Counted from the stretch's first letter, positions 49,540 to 61,241 are shown. The stretch: 64,000 nt of DNA from Condylostoma magnum (GCA_920105805.1 CAKKTI010000005.1:77499-141498); one strand, 5' to 3'. Program-made: numbers and translations. The notes: generated by a model from the sequence alone, not told the origin.

Positions 49540-50291
49540 AAAATATATTTGTACTAAGGCACGGAGAGAGAGGCGATAGGGTTTCGAATCCTCCAGATTT
49601 CCCAGTACCAGATGACCCTTGCCTTACACAAAAGGGGCATTTACAAGCGTAGTAATCAGCAGACTACATACTATCAAAAATCCCATAAGGATAAAGTATT
49701 CACATTGTTTCCTCACCTTTTCTCAGATGCATTTAAACAGCCTCTTATATCTCCAATCAATTGGGTATACCAATGCACATTGAAGAAGGATTTGGTGAAT
49801 GAATGTACAGAGGAGATTTCATGGGTCCTCCGATGGATCGATTAACTTATAAGCTAAACTCTTTATAATAATTCAGTGAGCAATGGGCAAATGGTGCTTA
49901 ATTGACATTAAATGACCATACAATAAGAGCATAGTTTCCGGAGTCATTGAGTCAGCACTAGGATAGAGTGAAAGTAGCTTGGAATAGATATTTCCCAAAA
50001 GTAACAGAAGATGTCCTTATTGTTGTGTCACATTTATATGTAGTTGATACACTTACCTGAATTTTTTAATAGAGAAGAAATAATTAAGATATTGAGTATG
50101 GGTACTGCAGATTAACACATGCAACTTTTTAGAATGGAAGCTTTAATACTATTCAAGCTTTAGATTATTCACATGCAACACAATAGTTAGTAGATTTAAT
50201 ACAGATAGCATGCTAAAAAGAAGATATACTAAAACTATTCTTCACTCAACCATCCTTTTAAGCTGTATCATCGTTTCCAGGCTTATATTAG
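49536..50291 (+). CDS. Histidine phosphatase superfamily protein (UBASH3/Sts-like)
   Basis: 251 aa from ATG 49536 to TAG 50289. It begins immediately with the RHG catalytic motif (IFVLRHGERGD), then SSPFLRCIQTA with the second-arginine element, EGFGEWMY, and a late VVSHLYVVDTL carrying the second catalytic His. Arrangement and length match the phosphatase module of UBASH3/Sts or related fungal and protist proteins, without UBA or SH3 domains. Substrate unknown. Convergent with the kinase gene, 37 nt apart. Confidence 0.85.
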
Positions 50292-50328
50292 GCCCAGCAT
50301 TTTGCAGTTTTATTGTTATATCTTCTGT

Positions 50329-51303
50329 CTACTTTCTTCTAATATTTCTATGCTTTCTGTAATTTCTCTTTGATTTGCTTCTCCTATTTGAAGATTATAT
50401 CACGGGACTACCCGATAACCCTACTTCTAAAGCCTGTTTATTCATTATATCCAAATGATTGGTTTTATTTAAATCTCTTAATAAAGTTAAGATAAAACCA
50501 TATCTAGGCTTTTATTAGTATTCCAAACTTTTTATATGATCTAAGATATGCATAAAGTTTTCATGTAAACCTTCACATAGTTATTGAGAAGTTTATTGCT
50601 ATTTAATCTATAAAATTTATGGAAAACTTGTACTTTGCGTTAAATTATTCCACCAAGGTAATCGCCCTTTTATTAAAAATATCATTGAGTAAAACCAGGA
50701 TTCTAAATCATCCCTTTATGACTGCTAAAATAGTTGCATTGCGTTAATAGAACTATATTTGATAGTTCCACTAAACTTGGTTAATCTTTCGGATTGATCA
50801 GAAGTTTTTATATTCTTTAATCTAGTAGAAATTCCAAAATCGATTAAAAACAGTTTAAGCCTATTATTATTTCTACGTACCATAAAATTTGCAGGCTTTA
50901 TATCTTAATGCACTATTCTACACTTATGCAGTCTTCTTATACAGTTGACCGCCTGTGAAAAAAGATCGATTAAAATTGTATAGCTCTTTTGACTACTCCT
51001 ATTTCAATAATCAATCAAGGACAGACCCAAATACTCCATTGAGATAAAATAACTATCAGAGCTTTCTCCATGGTCGAATACTCGAGGAAATCCACTGTAA
51101 TTTTAAAGCCTCTTTAATATTTTATACTCCTTTCTGGCATTACTAAGTGATTTTTTATCTGTGCATAATTTTAAGGCTACTATTTTCAGCGTGCCTTTGC
51201 ATTGAGCTCTAAAAACTTACCCATAGGCCCCTTAACCAATCGTATCTTAGATGATATAGTTAGTATTTATTAGAGAATATTACATTTTTTTTACACCAAG
51301 CAT
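50329..51303 (-). CDS. CK1-like protein kinase
   Basis: 324 aa from ATG 51303 to TAG 50329. Kinase motifs: glycine loop IGQGAYGQVF, VALKL lysine, catalytic loop HQDIKPANF, DFGIS, the SGTIKYSS activation-segment pattern and RDDLESWFYSMIFL typical of the CK1/TTBK/VRK group. The catalytic-loop Arg of HRD is Gln, encoded by TAA at 50905; CK1-group divergence at this site is known. The C-terminal extension is basic. The gene lies 24 nt downstream of, and on the same strand as, the DnaJ gene. Confidence 0.85.
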
Positions 51304-51327
51304 TGACTAAAAATAAGTTAACATTAA

Positions 51328-52803
51328 TCAGAGATCTGTCTTTAAACTGAACCTTGGGGCTTCCTGTAGTTTAATGTACTCTCCAGACCCAGATAAAATA
51401 GTTGATATGAATTCTTCAATTTCCCTTGTACTCAACCCTCCCTAATAGATAGCAAACTTCTTACGCTTAGGACGATAGATCACTGTATCATTCTTATTAA
51501 ATGCCTCATATAGCCCATTACCCTATTGAACATCAACCCAGTAGAATAAAACTGGATCTTATTTGAAAATTTTGTTAAGCTCTTCTAGAACCAATCTTTA
51601 CTATTCCTGCAATTTCTCCTAAGTAAAGAGAACAAAACAGTAAGAAGAGTCTTTACTCCCACATACCCCAGATGCAAATTAATGGCTGGTCAGCTATTTC
51701 ACCTCAGGCCCTTAATTCCTAATATCATACATAAAATCCCTTATCCACCTTTCTAATATGTGTCTTTTATTTTCTCCCTCAAACCTTTTACCCTCAGCTT
51801 CACTTTTTAGTCCCAAAATAGTTGGAAATTCAGTTACTCCATACTGCTTAGTTAGTCCTTCATCTGTACTTTTAACTTCCCCAAATACAACTTTCCCTTT
51901 TAGTTCCTTAGAAAGAGCCATTAACAACGGTGGTGTTGTTTTCCTAGTAGTAAACAGTAAAACCTTAGCTTGATCCGGCTCCTTGCTGTAAAAATCTGCG
52001 AAATTAGAGCTATTCACAAACCTGACAAAAGAAGTCATCTGGGAAATTGCAAAGTTTGAGAAATCCTCATAAGTTCTTTTCCCCTTATAAACTTCATACT
52101 TCTTCGCTGTGTTATCTGGAAACATTAGAATAGTAGGATAACTTTTTACATCATATTCCTCACACAGTTCTTCTTCATCTGAGCAATTAACTGCTGCTAC
52201 TTTTATAATTCCATATAGCTTATCTGCTAATTTTAACCACTCTTCCTTCATAGACTTACAATGAGAGCATCCAGGGTGGTAGAACTTAATCATCCATACT
52301 TCATTCCTTCGGAAAAGCGAGTTTATATCTTTAAACTCCATTTCTAGTACATCACTGTTACTATAATATGATTCATACACTTACTGCTGTTATTGCTATC
52401 CTCCAAAATTGCCAAAGTTACCGAAATTACCTCCTCCACTTTAGAAATGGAACTATTAGCGTCCCCCACCTCCCCGTGTAAAGAATCTAGAAAACATATC
52501 ATTATAGTTTTAGTTTTGATTGCCTCCTCCTCCTTTAATACCTTCTTCACCGTGCTAGTCATATATTCTTCTTTGCTCTGGATCACTTAAGACTTCGTAT
52601 GCATGGGAAATTTTCATGAATTGTTGCTCTGCCTGTTCTTTGTTATCTGGGTTTTTGTCTGGGTGATACTTTAGAGCTAGTTTTTTAAAACTTTTCTTTA
52701 TTGCTTTGTCATCTGCGTTTCTAGGGACTCCTAGGAGTTTGTAATAATCTTCACCAGCTAGTACTACGATGGAAAGGAAATATAATAGAAATATATAATT
52801 CAT
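51328..52803 (-). CDS. ER DnaJ-thioredoxin protein (ERdj5/DNAJC16-type)
   Basis: 491 aa from ATG 52803 to TGA 51328. Signal peptide ([14 protein letters not shown]), J domain at residues 20-85 with the HPD motif ([12 protein letters not shown]), and a Gly/Phe/Asn/Gln linker. A thioredoxin domain with CxxC ([11 protein letters not shown]) is followed by a second thioredoxin-like fold lacking CxxC ([23 protein letters not shown]). The J domain recruits luminal Hsp70/BiP and the redox domain acts on client disulfides. No C-terminal KDEL-like signal is obvious. Confidence 0.9.
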
Positions 52804-53251
52804 TTTATTATATGTACGTGTTGGATTAATATGGTGTAAAGTTTAGAGAATGTATGTCAGATTAGGAATTGCAGTAATAGTATGTATTATTTTAGTTATG
52901 AGTGGTGGAAGTAGTTTTAGTATTTAATAAAAGCTAGGAAAGTGAAAAAATAGATCAGTTTTGGATTTAATATTTTGTGTGCTTAAAGTTGTACTGATTT
53001 GATTATTAAATCATGTATACTATTGGCTTTTCAATCGTTATATACTATTATTTTATGTATATTCTTTTAGTATATTATTCCATAATTTTGATTGCCTGTA
53101 CATGTAAGTTCCGTGAAAAGTTTGTTTTCAATTTCAAACATTAAAACACCAAATAAAATCGATTATAACAGCTTTTAACATATGGGTAACCTAAAAAACT
53201 TTGAAATATAAAAATAAGCACCAATTTATAAAATTTTACTCAAATTACTAA
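52804..53251. other. Intergenic region with one very short signal-like ORF
   Basis: About 450 bp. On the plus strand an ATG at 52850 opens a hydrophobic micro-ORF (MYVRLGIAVIVCIILVMSGG) closing at TAA 52925, 46 bp from the divergent DnaJ start. It could encode a short membrane peptide but is too small to call. The rest is AT-rich without recognisable features. Confidence 0.35.
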
Positions 53252-53527
53252 TTACATTACCCTCTTCAGGTTTTTAGCCTGTGATGCTTTCTTGATTATA
53301 ATTTCTTGCTTATTATTGATTTTCTTATATGCACTAGATGGAAGTCTTATTAATGGTATTCCATCGGGCATAAATTAGTTTTTACTTGGTTTGTTGTTAT
53401 TTATACTGACGAAAATTGTAGATCCCGATGAATCAGAACCACTTCCTTTATTCAAATAATTTGATTTCTAGTCAAAATTTTATTATTTTTACCTCGGTTT
53501 TTGCTTCTTACTAGAAATACATCCCAT
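53252..53527 (-). CDS. Small MGC-type acylated protein (91 aa)
   Basis: From ATG 53527 to TAA 53252. The N-terminus MGCISSKKQK has Gly2 for N-myristoylation, Cys3 for palmitoylation and Ser at position 6, the classic dual-acylation signal followed by a polybasic stretch. The rest is Ser/Asn/Lys-rich with IPLIRLPSSAYKK. Probably a peripheral membrane protein of the cell surface or ciliary membrane. No family recognised. Confidence 0.55.
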
Positions 53528-53579
53528 TTTTATTTATTGTAAAAAACTTATGATGGCTTTTATTCACATGTAATTAGCT

Positions 53580-54311
53580 TTAAAGATTGTTTAATAAGTA
53601 GATGATTACAATGATACAACTGTAGACTAAAATAGTTTTAGTATTTGATTTTGGAGAAAATTTCGGCAATAAAATTCATGTGCTTTTCTTATATTAGTCT
53701 CAGCCCGGCTTTTGAGATAATGATATGTCTTTCTTTCTCATTAGTTAGTAAAATACAGAATAATAAATGATAATGAGGAGTATAAGTACTGCATAACTAT
53801 TTATGCATAATCCAAAGGAAGTGTATACTAAAATCTCTCCCATATAATTAGGATTTCTAGTATACTTAAACATTCCTTCTGTTATTAATTATGGTTTATA
53901 TCTAAGTGTGTAGTACTTTTAGCAATCACTTATTAAAGTGCATCCAATTCCTATTACATTAATGCTGACTATGATAAATATCCATTTGTTTTCTATATGT
54001 GATTGTGCTGTTGTGAACATTATAATAGGCATAATTGTATAAAAGACAAGTAAGGAAAGTAAAAGAGAAAATGCATAAATTGAATAATATTCCCTTGCTT
54101 ACTTATCTGGAAATACACATTCTTTTAGTAGCCATAGGACTCCATATGATCCATGCAAGGCTAAATATAAATAAGATTATAGGGTAAAATTATCAAATCA
54201 ATGCATATAACCATAAATAATTATTCCTATGGAGACTTTCTGCAGATTTACTATAAAATAAGGACGAAATCTTGGTCCAGGCAACTTATCCAACCAAAGC
54301 AAAACTTCCAT
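53580..54311 (-). CDS. ICMT/DUF1295-like membrane enzyme
   Basis: 243 aa from ATG 54311 to TAA 53580. Five or six membrane segments and the C-terminal signature of isoprenylcysteine methyltransferase / steroid-5-alpha-reductase-like proteins: GMFKYTRNPNYMGEILVY, then MRKKDISLSQKPGW with the Trp as TGA (53700), then a terminal TM. Family members methylate or reduce membrane lipids or prenyl-cysteines; the specific reaction is not assignable. Confidence 0.75.
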
Positions 54312-54571
54312 TTTAACTTTTTTACTAACTTCTTATGTTTTGTACATAAAGAGCTAGTATATATTATTGATACTAGAGTATTAAGAAATTTAATATACTG
54401 TTGACAGAATTCGCCACATGCCAGTATATATTTACAATTACCACTATGAAACTTAGCATATCTTCTAACTAGTATAAATAATATATACAGACTTATCTAT
54501 ATTTAAATCCCATAAAAATTTCCACATAATACAAAATCACTTTAAATGCTTTTCCCTTATATATAGTCGAG

Positions 54572-54747
54572 CAGGTATATGCACTCTCCGTATGTGATCA
54601 CCCTTACACAAACAACCTTACTATGGTTCTTTGCTCAGTTTCTCCATAAAAGTAAACTGAGAGCATTACCGGAAGTTATGATGGATTGCTTGGGGCACAG
54701 CTCAGATTCAATCGTTCAAGTAAAATCCATCATACTTCGCTCTTTTT
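54572..54747 (+). ncRNA. Structured Pol III-type RNA; candidate ciliate telomerase RNA
   Basis: There is no coding frame here, but strong secondary structure ends in a T5 terminator (54743-54747). Seen: a long-range stem, GGTA(t)ATGC 574-582 with GCATTACC 663-670; inside it a hairpin CTCAGTTT 634-641 / AAACTGAG 654-661 whose loop CCATA (644-648) can pair with upstream TATGG (622-626), a pseudoknot; then a terminal hairpin of about 19 bp (54672-54692 with 54717-54738). A TGTGA element precedes CACCCTTACAC (54599-54609), template-like for a TGTAAGGG repeat. Order (stem I enclosing template and pseudoknot, then stem IV, then a U tract) is that of known ciliate telomerase RNAs. TTTAAAT lies about 30 bp upstream and TTATATATAG at 54557. 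Identity is inferred, not proven. Confidence 0.5.
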
Positions 54748-54851
54748 AACATTCTTGCACTATTAAATTTTACTGAATATAAAACCTACATTAAAACACA
54801 CAGAGTGCCTGTATAAATACTTTTGTGCATATAGTATAATTCCCAATAAAA

Positions 54852-57089
54852 ATGAGTAATAATATAAGACAGCTAAGAAGCTAAATAAAGTAATTACTGG
54901 TCACAAAGCCTATGGATTTTATAAACAAAAGGAAAACTCCTAGAGCAATATCTCGATAATACAAATTCTAAAAGCACAGAACTTATAGCCAGGCCTCTAT
55001 TCCTACGCAATTCGATTTAAAATCAAAAGTAGCCGAGCTTTGCCAGTAGCAGCCTCTAAGTCCTGAGCCATATCCTATGAATACAGAAAGATTAATGTCA
55101 AGGGATATTTCTTATAGACTGGATTTACCTTAGGAGTTTAAAACTTAAGAAGTTGATAATTTCAGTTAGTAAATACGAAATAACCGTAAAAGAATCACTT
55201 TACCAACAAATTTAGAGACAATAGAGAATTTATTATAATAAGAAAAGTAGCCGGAGAGAGTAAAGTAATAGATGCTGCAACCTGTATCTCCATCTACTCC
55301 TAATATTGATGCTTCTTTTGGGTAACTAGATGAGCCAATTCATGCTAATTTCTTATAAGAAATTTAAGCGGCTAAGTTGGAATATGCTAGGTTTTAATAA
55401 GATAAGCAAGAAAAATTAGCTGAATAGGATGGCATGCTATTCAAAAATAAACATGGGTTACTATAGAGAACATTTTTAAAAGTAATGAAAGTAGATTAAA
55501 GCAAGCACAGAAGATTTAATAGTTAACCTGATAAGAAATTATAAGAGAAAATTGATATATTGGAAAAGAAAAACGATAAAATTCTTGCTTAGCCTTCAGG
55601 GCGTCGAGAAGTAGAAATTTTGAGGCTTTGACTTGATTTTATGCTAGAAACATACGTCTAGGGGGATATATTAGACTCAGTGCATGAAAAATAAAAGGCG
55701 GCTTAGTTGATCTATACATTATGCTTTAAAGAAATATTAAAGCAAATATCAGCTCATTGTCAGAACAGGGGAAAACTTCTAGACAGAATTTGGAATTCTA
55801 GTATTGAACTATACCACAATTCAGAGGGACAATTTGCTAAACAACTAACACGACTATAGTAAAAGTTCATAAAGTTGATAAAAGACTACAAACAAAAGTA
55901 CTAAACTAAAGTTGATTTAGTTACAAGATCTAAAGCACAAGTATAAAAGCAGCTGAGAAAAGCAAATAAGGTGATTGATAGGAAAAATAAAGAACTCTCA
56001 AACTTATACAAAGCTCATAAAAAGTAAGTGGAGAAAAATAAAGAAATGAGCTTAGCAATAGACTAGTTTTATAAAGCCAGTAAAAGGGCAAGCAACTCGC
56101 TAATGGGTCCAACTGCATACGATATGGATGCAATTAAGTCCTTTGAGTAGAAATATTTCCAGAAAAATAACACAAGAACAGTGGCCACTTGAACCTTAGA
56201 AGACATAGATTTCGCTGTGTAAATGGATGATATGATCACAATGCCAGGAATTAGCTATAACCCTAATAAATACTCTGCTAAGCGTAAACTAGTCACGTTG
56301 TAAGGGTTTTATGATGAAAATGAAAAATTCCATTAGATTTCTTATATTGATGGGTTTGCTAAGGCAAATAATGATATTTTGGTGTATGTTGAAACACAGA
56401 ATCAAGCTACTTGGACAGGGGATGATACGGAGAATCAGTGGAAAATTTTATCGCCTTCTGAGTGAGGATGAGTGTATAATAGAATGCTACTTCTCGATGA
56501 TCTAACTGGAGTAACTGTTACCATTCCTCCTTAGATCTACTAAGGACTGTCTATCTGGAAATTATTGTTAATGTAAAAAGTTAGAAGAATCATAAGTAAT
56601 AAGGTTAGAAGGATAGTTGAAGATGCACCATTGGAGCAGTAAAAAAGAGATATTAGAACTCAGACAATGGGAGCCACTGATATTGATGAGATCTCATTTA
56701 GCTAATAGTCCATTGATCACACAGTTAGTGAGCCTGAACTTATTAGTTGTAGAGTTAATACATAGTTCAGTGATCAATCTGATGTGAGATAAGAGTAATT
56801 GGAGTAAATTTTAGTACGTTATTAAGAGTGTTTTAGGTCTATTAGAGGTTTTTTCGATACAAATAAAAATAAAGATTAGAAAATTATAGGAAAATTGTAT
56901 GATTCGTTAAGATTAGGTGAATAGTTGATTAAATAACTATAGAAGAAATCTCCTGAGATATCTATATAGATTTAATCTGACATTAATCATAGCTATTATT
57001 TAGATTATATAAAAGAATTGATAAATGATAGTTAATCGAAGTTATAGAGTAAAGATTATATTAAAGATTAGCTATTGTATAATTTATGA
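54852..57089 (+). CDS. Axonemal dynein light-chain-domain protein (AXDND1-like)
   Basis: 745 aa in one frame from ATG 54852 to TGA 57087. The N-terminal 250 residues are Gln/Lys-rich. Residues about 255-345 resemble the p28/AXDND1 dynein light chain domain (REVEILRLWLDFMLETYV, LIYTLCFKEILKQISAHCQ, NRGKLLDRIWNSSIELY), followed by an extended coiled coil and a helical C-terminus. Such proteins associate with inner-arm dynein or flagellar structures. No catalytic motif. Trp at TGA in several places, for example TWTLEDIDF. Confidence 0.7.
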
Positions 57090-57234
57090 CATACAATTCA
57101 GTAGTATTTGTAAAAAAGTTATTATATGTATAATAATTGTTTGGTGTAAGATATTTATATATAAACTGAGTAATCAAAGAAAAAGACAGTGCATAAAAGA
57201 CGAGTTTCAACTATTTCGATTAGATAAATAAGTG

Positions 57235-57699
57235 TTATTTTTTATAAATATGATTATTACAGCAGGGAATCTTTATAAAATTTAGATATTGAGTATAACA
57301 AAGTAAGTACTCATCTATTAAAAGATTCTTTAAAATGTTAAGGTATTATTTACACTCTTCCATAGCTTAATTAGCATATAATTATTTTGATTTTACATCT
57401 TTTTATCATTGCTATTTAAGAGTTAAGTTTTGAAACAGATTATCAAATGTTTTAGAACAAGTATACTATTATTAATATCAAAATTGCTTTTAATTAACTA
57501 ATCTGTACTAATTTGAAGCTACTATAGTGCGTTTATACAACTGTAAGTATTTTTTGTTCTTTGTTAAATCTAATCTTGGAACTTTAACAGAATACTAGCC
57601 TAAAGCCCCTTATTTCTCAACTAAATATGTATCTTGCTTTTGGTCCTTTTATTTAGCCCTCGTTCCACAGCAGCTAAGTAAATATTAAAAAATTTCCAT
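57235..57699 (-). CDS. Hypothetical protein (154 aa)
   Basis: From ATG 57699 to TAA 57235. Cys-containing N-terminus (MEIFQYLLSCCGTRAKQK), basic middle (VPRLDLTKNKKYLQLYKR) and Gln/Tyr-rich helical C-terminus (YANQAMEECKQYLNILK). A competing frame from ATG 57738 is open but lower in quality. TAA within EECK-Q is an alternative end. Not recognised. Confidence 0.5.
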
Positions 57700-57951
57700 A
57701 CTAAATTATAATTATGAGCCCTTATCCTATTACTAAGGGGCAACATGTATAAGAGTTAAAATACGTTTAAATAATAAATAGTTATTCAGAAATAATAAAA
57801 GGTATGGATTGTAATACATTCTTTATAACCTTATCATAACTAATAAAAACATAATGTTACCTTTAATGCAAATCATTAACAGTCAAACTAATCACATAAA
57901 AACAATTTCAAATACAACAAAAATTGCATCTTATTTCATATAAATTTTAAA

Positions 57952-58605
57952 ATGACTAGTTAAATTGATAATGCAGTTGCAGAGGCTTTGCTAAGATGTA
58001 GAAGAATGATGTCCCCAGTAAGAAGCTCATTGCCTAACAATAAATGGAACATTCACACAAGAGATCCAGAGATTGACAATGCTCCCCCAAGACAAAGTCT
58101 ATCTCAGAAATCTCCAAGAATGCAGAGAACACCAGCAAGTCAATAAAATTTCTCTAAAATTGCTGATAAAGAACCGGTTCCAGATTTCAGTTAAAAGCTG
58201 GATTACTCCCCCTACTCAGCGTATTAGTCAACAATGACTGGATCCCCATCTATAATGACGAAATCACCAGTGAGAAGTCATAGAAGAGCCGCTTCTGATA
58301 TATAAAAGAAGCAAAATGATAATCGGGATGATTATAGGCATCATACTATAGCTAATAATGAGGTAAAGGATTAGAATTAAGCTTATTAACATGCAGAGAT
58401 GTAATTAGAACTAGAGAAATTTAAACAGCTTTACTAAGATGAGAAATTGAAATAATAGTATGGTAATGGATAAGATTAGGCAATAAATATATAGTATGAG
58501 ATTTAATGGTTAAATTAAAGAGTGAATAAGATAGAGGAAACTAATTCATATATACTTATGAAATTAGAGAAGATATACAAGGCATCAAGTAGTATAAATA
58601 ATTAG
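57952..58605 (+). CDS. Disordered SP-rich protein with C-terminal coiled coil (217 aa)
   Basis: From ATG 57952 to TAG 58603. Residues 1-125 are Ser/Pro/Arg-rich with repeated proline-directed sites (MMSPVRSS, QKSPRMQRTPAS, TKSPVRSHRR), suggesting phospho-regulation. Residues about 130-210 form a coiled coil. No family recognised. Its stop lies 2 nt from that of the convergent gene. Confidence 0.55.
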
Positions 58606-58607
58606 TA

Positions 58608-59195
58608 TTAATTATAGGGAGTTTCTCTAATTGTTTTACTAGGAGTTTTATTACATCATTTTGCCAGGAAAGGATCATCTACTGTTGGATTTTGTTCAAT
58701 TTGATTTATTAGCTCGTTGATTGAACTATATTACATAGCTTTTACTTGTACAGGGGATAAGTATAGACTAGAAACTCCACTAAAGTCTTCCTGTTGGTAA
58801 TCTAATAAATCATCTATTTTGTTTTAACATTTCTCTATTGATTAGGAAATTAAATCATAGTCACATGAGCCTGTTTATAATTTATTGTTAAGGACGAGCT
58901 CAATTGACCGTAGTTGTATGATTTTGTCTTATGTATGATAATCAAAACCCGGGAAATTATAAAGCTGTCTCAGTTAACTGTGATATTATACAAAATATTT
59001 AATAATACTGGCTTTATCTCGTGACACTATTACATCATTATACAGTCCTATAAACAGATTTTCTACTCTTTGGAACTCTTCTTACATCATTTTTATACTA
59101 ATTATTAACTAAGCAGGGAAATATACAATTTTATATTCTAAATCTAGTATAAACTAATTTACATACTTGTATTGAAACTTTTAACTGTTCTACAT
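58608..59195 (-). CDS. Helical hypothetical protein (195 aa)
   Basis: From ATG 59195 to TAA 58608. Start chosen so as not to overlap the divergent gene; the frame opens further upstream to an ATG at 59258 that would overlap it. Mainly alpha-helical and acidic (EEFQRVENLFIGLYNDVIV, QSIEKCQNKIDDLLDYQQED, INELINQIEQNPTVDDPF). No motif recognised. Confidence 0.5.
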
Positions 59196-59221
59196 GTTAT
59201 TGAATAAAAAGTCACATTTAT

Positions 59222-60508
59222 ATGATTCCGGAATTCATTAACCTAATAGGATTAGCATAAGATCATCACATGGATTGCACGTTTGATCTACTAGCAATTA
59301 AAGAAATTATGACGTCAACTCTTACACTTTCATGCTTTTTCAATGATTTCGAAAAAGCTTTGCTTGAAATTGTAGATTATAAAAAGAAAATTGATATTCA
59401 AATTGCCGTAAGAATTTTAAATAATCCAAAAATATTTGTTTATGCTGGAGAAGTGGTGGAGGATAGAGACATTGTAACAAACTTAAACCTAATAAAAGCT
59501 GCATTATTCATACATTCTAAATTTAAAACTGCTTTACATGATTTGAAAAGTGCTAGTGATAGTTTTCATATCTATAAGTGGAAGCATGATTTTAAAAGTA
59601 TTAAGTAAGATGTAAATGTAATTGAGGCGATTTTAAGAAACTGTAATAGGTTTTTACCTAAAAAGCTTATAAGGTTGTGGCTTGATAAGTGGAAGAATAA
59701 ACTAGCAGATGAGCGTAAGCTGGAAATATACGAGTTTCTATATATTTTTGTGAACTCATACGATAGATAAAAATTAATAGACTTTTATATACCAAAAGCC
59801 AAATTTACAAGAAAAGTTGACAAGAACAACCAAACGATTAAATTTGACGTAGGATTAAACCACAGCAGACACCCTAATATTTGACTTGAAAAGTAATTAA
59901 AGCAAATAATAGACTATAGCAAAGTAAATTTCATGTTCTTTGATAAGGTAAGGGAGCCTTAAATAGACTTTGAGCCTAAAAGACCAAAACCAGTAAAGCC
60001 AAAGTACAGTGAACTTAGAATTTTTTTAAGAGATTAGAAAAACTATAAAGAAATACAAGAAATGGTAAAAACTTCTAATGAAACAGTTAAACTATCTAAG
60101 AAAGGTGCAGGAATTTTTGAAAACTTAGCAAGATTTTCTCCTATAATGCAAAGAGCTAGAAAAGCTAAGCAGCTTTCTACTAGGTCATTTGATAGAAGAT
60201 ATACTGATATTATAAGATCAAAATTAGATATTTCAAGATAAGGAATTAACAGAATAAGGAAGATAAGACAAAATGTTACATCATTTACAGAAAAACCCAT
60301 TTTTGCTAAAACTTTATCAATTTCACGGCCAATTTCAGCTAAACATCCAGTTGTGAATCATTCTTTCATTAAACGACGCAATTCTACTATAGATACTAAA
60401 GCTACTCTATCAACAAGGCCAGCCACAGCTAAGACTAATAAAACAGGGAATAGGTCTTTCAATACAATGACTTTGAGAGAGGCTGCTTTTGTATTTCCTG
60501 ATAAATAA
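59222..60508 (+). CDS. Basic hypothetical protein (428 aa)
   Basis: From ATG 59222 (MIPEFINLIGLAQDH) to TAA 60506. The N-terminal 170 residues are helical, possibly an armadillo-like fold (IKEIMTSTLTLSCFFNDFEK, IRLWLDKWKNKL). The C-terminal half is strongly basic and Ser/Thr-rich (RSFDRRYTDIIRSK, LSTRPATAKTNKTG), compatible with microtubule or nucleic-acid binding. A second TAA at 60512 lies 1 nt before the next ATG. Not recognised. Confidence 0.55.
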
Positions 60509-60515
60509 GTATAAT

Positions 60516-61202
60516 ATGGAAAATCGTGTTGCATTTGAGTTAAATTTATAATCAACTCAGCCTTCATCGAGAGAATATAATTAAATCTAGTAATAAGCAA
60601 AGGAACTGTATAAAGCAACTAACTAATAAGACAAAAAGTACTAAAATTTGCTTAATGTTTATACAAGGCAAGAAAATGATATAAGTACCTCTTTTGAGAC
60701 TGATAATAATGGATGTAATTAGAAATAAGTTAACAAAAGCTTTGAAGATAAATAATATTAATCATTCAAATTACCTTTTTAGGCTTAATAAGACAATCAA
60801 GAGATTGTATATTGTGATTAGAAAATAAGGGAAGAAGTTTAATAGTTTAAAGAGTAGATTAAATTCTAAGCTAATATGATTTAGCAGTTGGCATAAATGT
60901 TGCAACAGACTTAGATAGAACACTAAAATCTTATAGAAAGGATTCTTATACTAGAAAACAGATAATAATCAATAACAGATTTAGATATCTGAAGCCAAGA
61001 CTAATCTCCATTTATGAATAGAAACAGTCTTCCTAGTCCTATTAACAATTTTAATCAATAGAACTCTATTTATCAGTACGAAGAAAGTTAAGAATCTAGC
61101 AATTTTTCGTCGTTTGATGTTGTAATCGAGGTTAAAGACAACTAAATAAGTAAACCCTGGAAGATAATCGCCTCTCTAGGAAGCTTATTCCCTCAAGTTT
61201 AG
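60516..61202 (+). CDS. Coiled-coil protein (228 aa)
   Basis: From ATG 60516, immediately after the preceding gene in another frame. An acidic N-terminal half leads into a Gln-rich coiled coil (REEVQQFKEQIKFQANMIQQ, RILILENRQQSITDLD). TAA 61143 could end it at VKDN. The frame continues with a coherent, amphipathic SKPWKIIASLGSLFPQV to TAG 61200, which is preferred. Convergent with the RING gene, 39 bp apart. Not recognised. Confidence 0.5.
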
Positions 61203-61241
61203 CTATACATAATTAATTTACAAAAACTTATATTATACATT

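Noticed and set aside
52850-52927. 25-aa hydrophobic ORF upstream of the DnaJ gene
   Set aside because: Too short to distinguish from chance in AT-rich intergenic DNA; mentioned only in the intergenic note.
54572-54747. SRP RNA, RNase P/MRP or U-snRNA as identity of the structured RNA
   Set aside because: No Alu-domain or helix-8 SRP motif, no RNase P conserved regions, and no Sm site or U1/U2/U4/U5/U6 signature sequence was seen; stem order fits telomerase RNA better.
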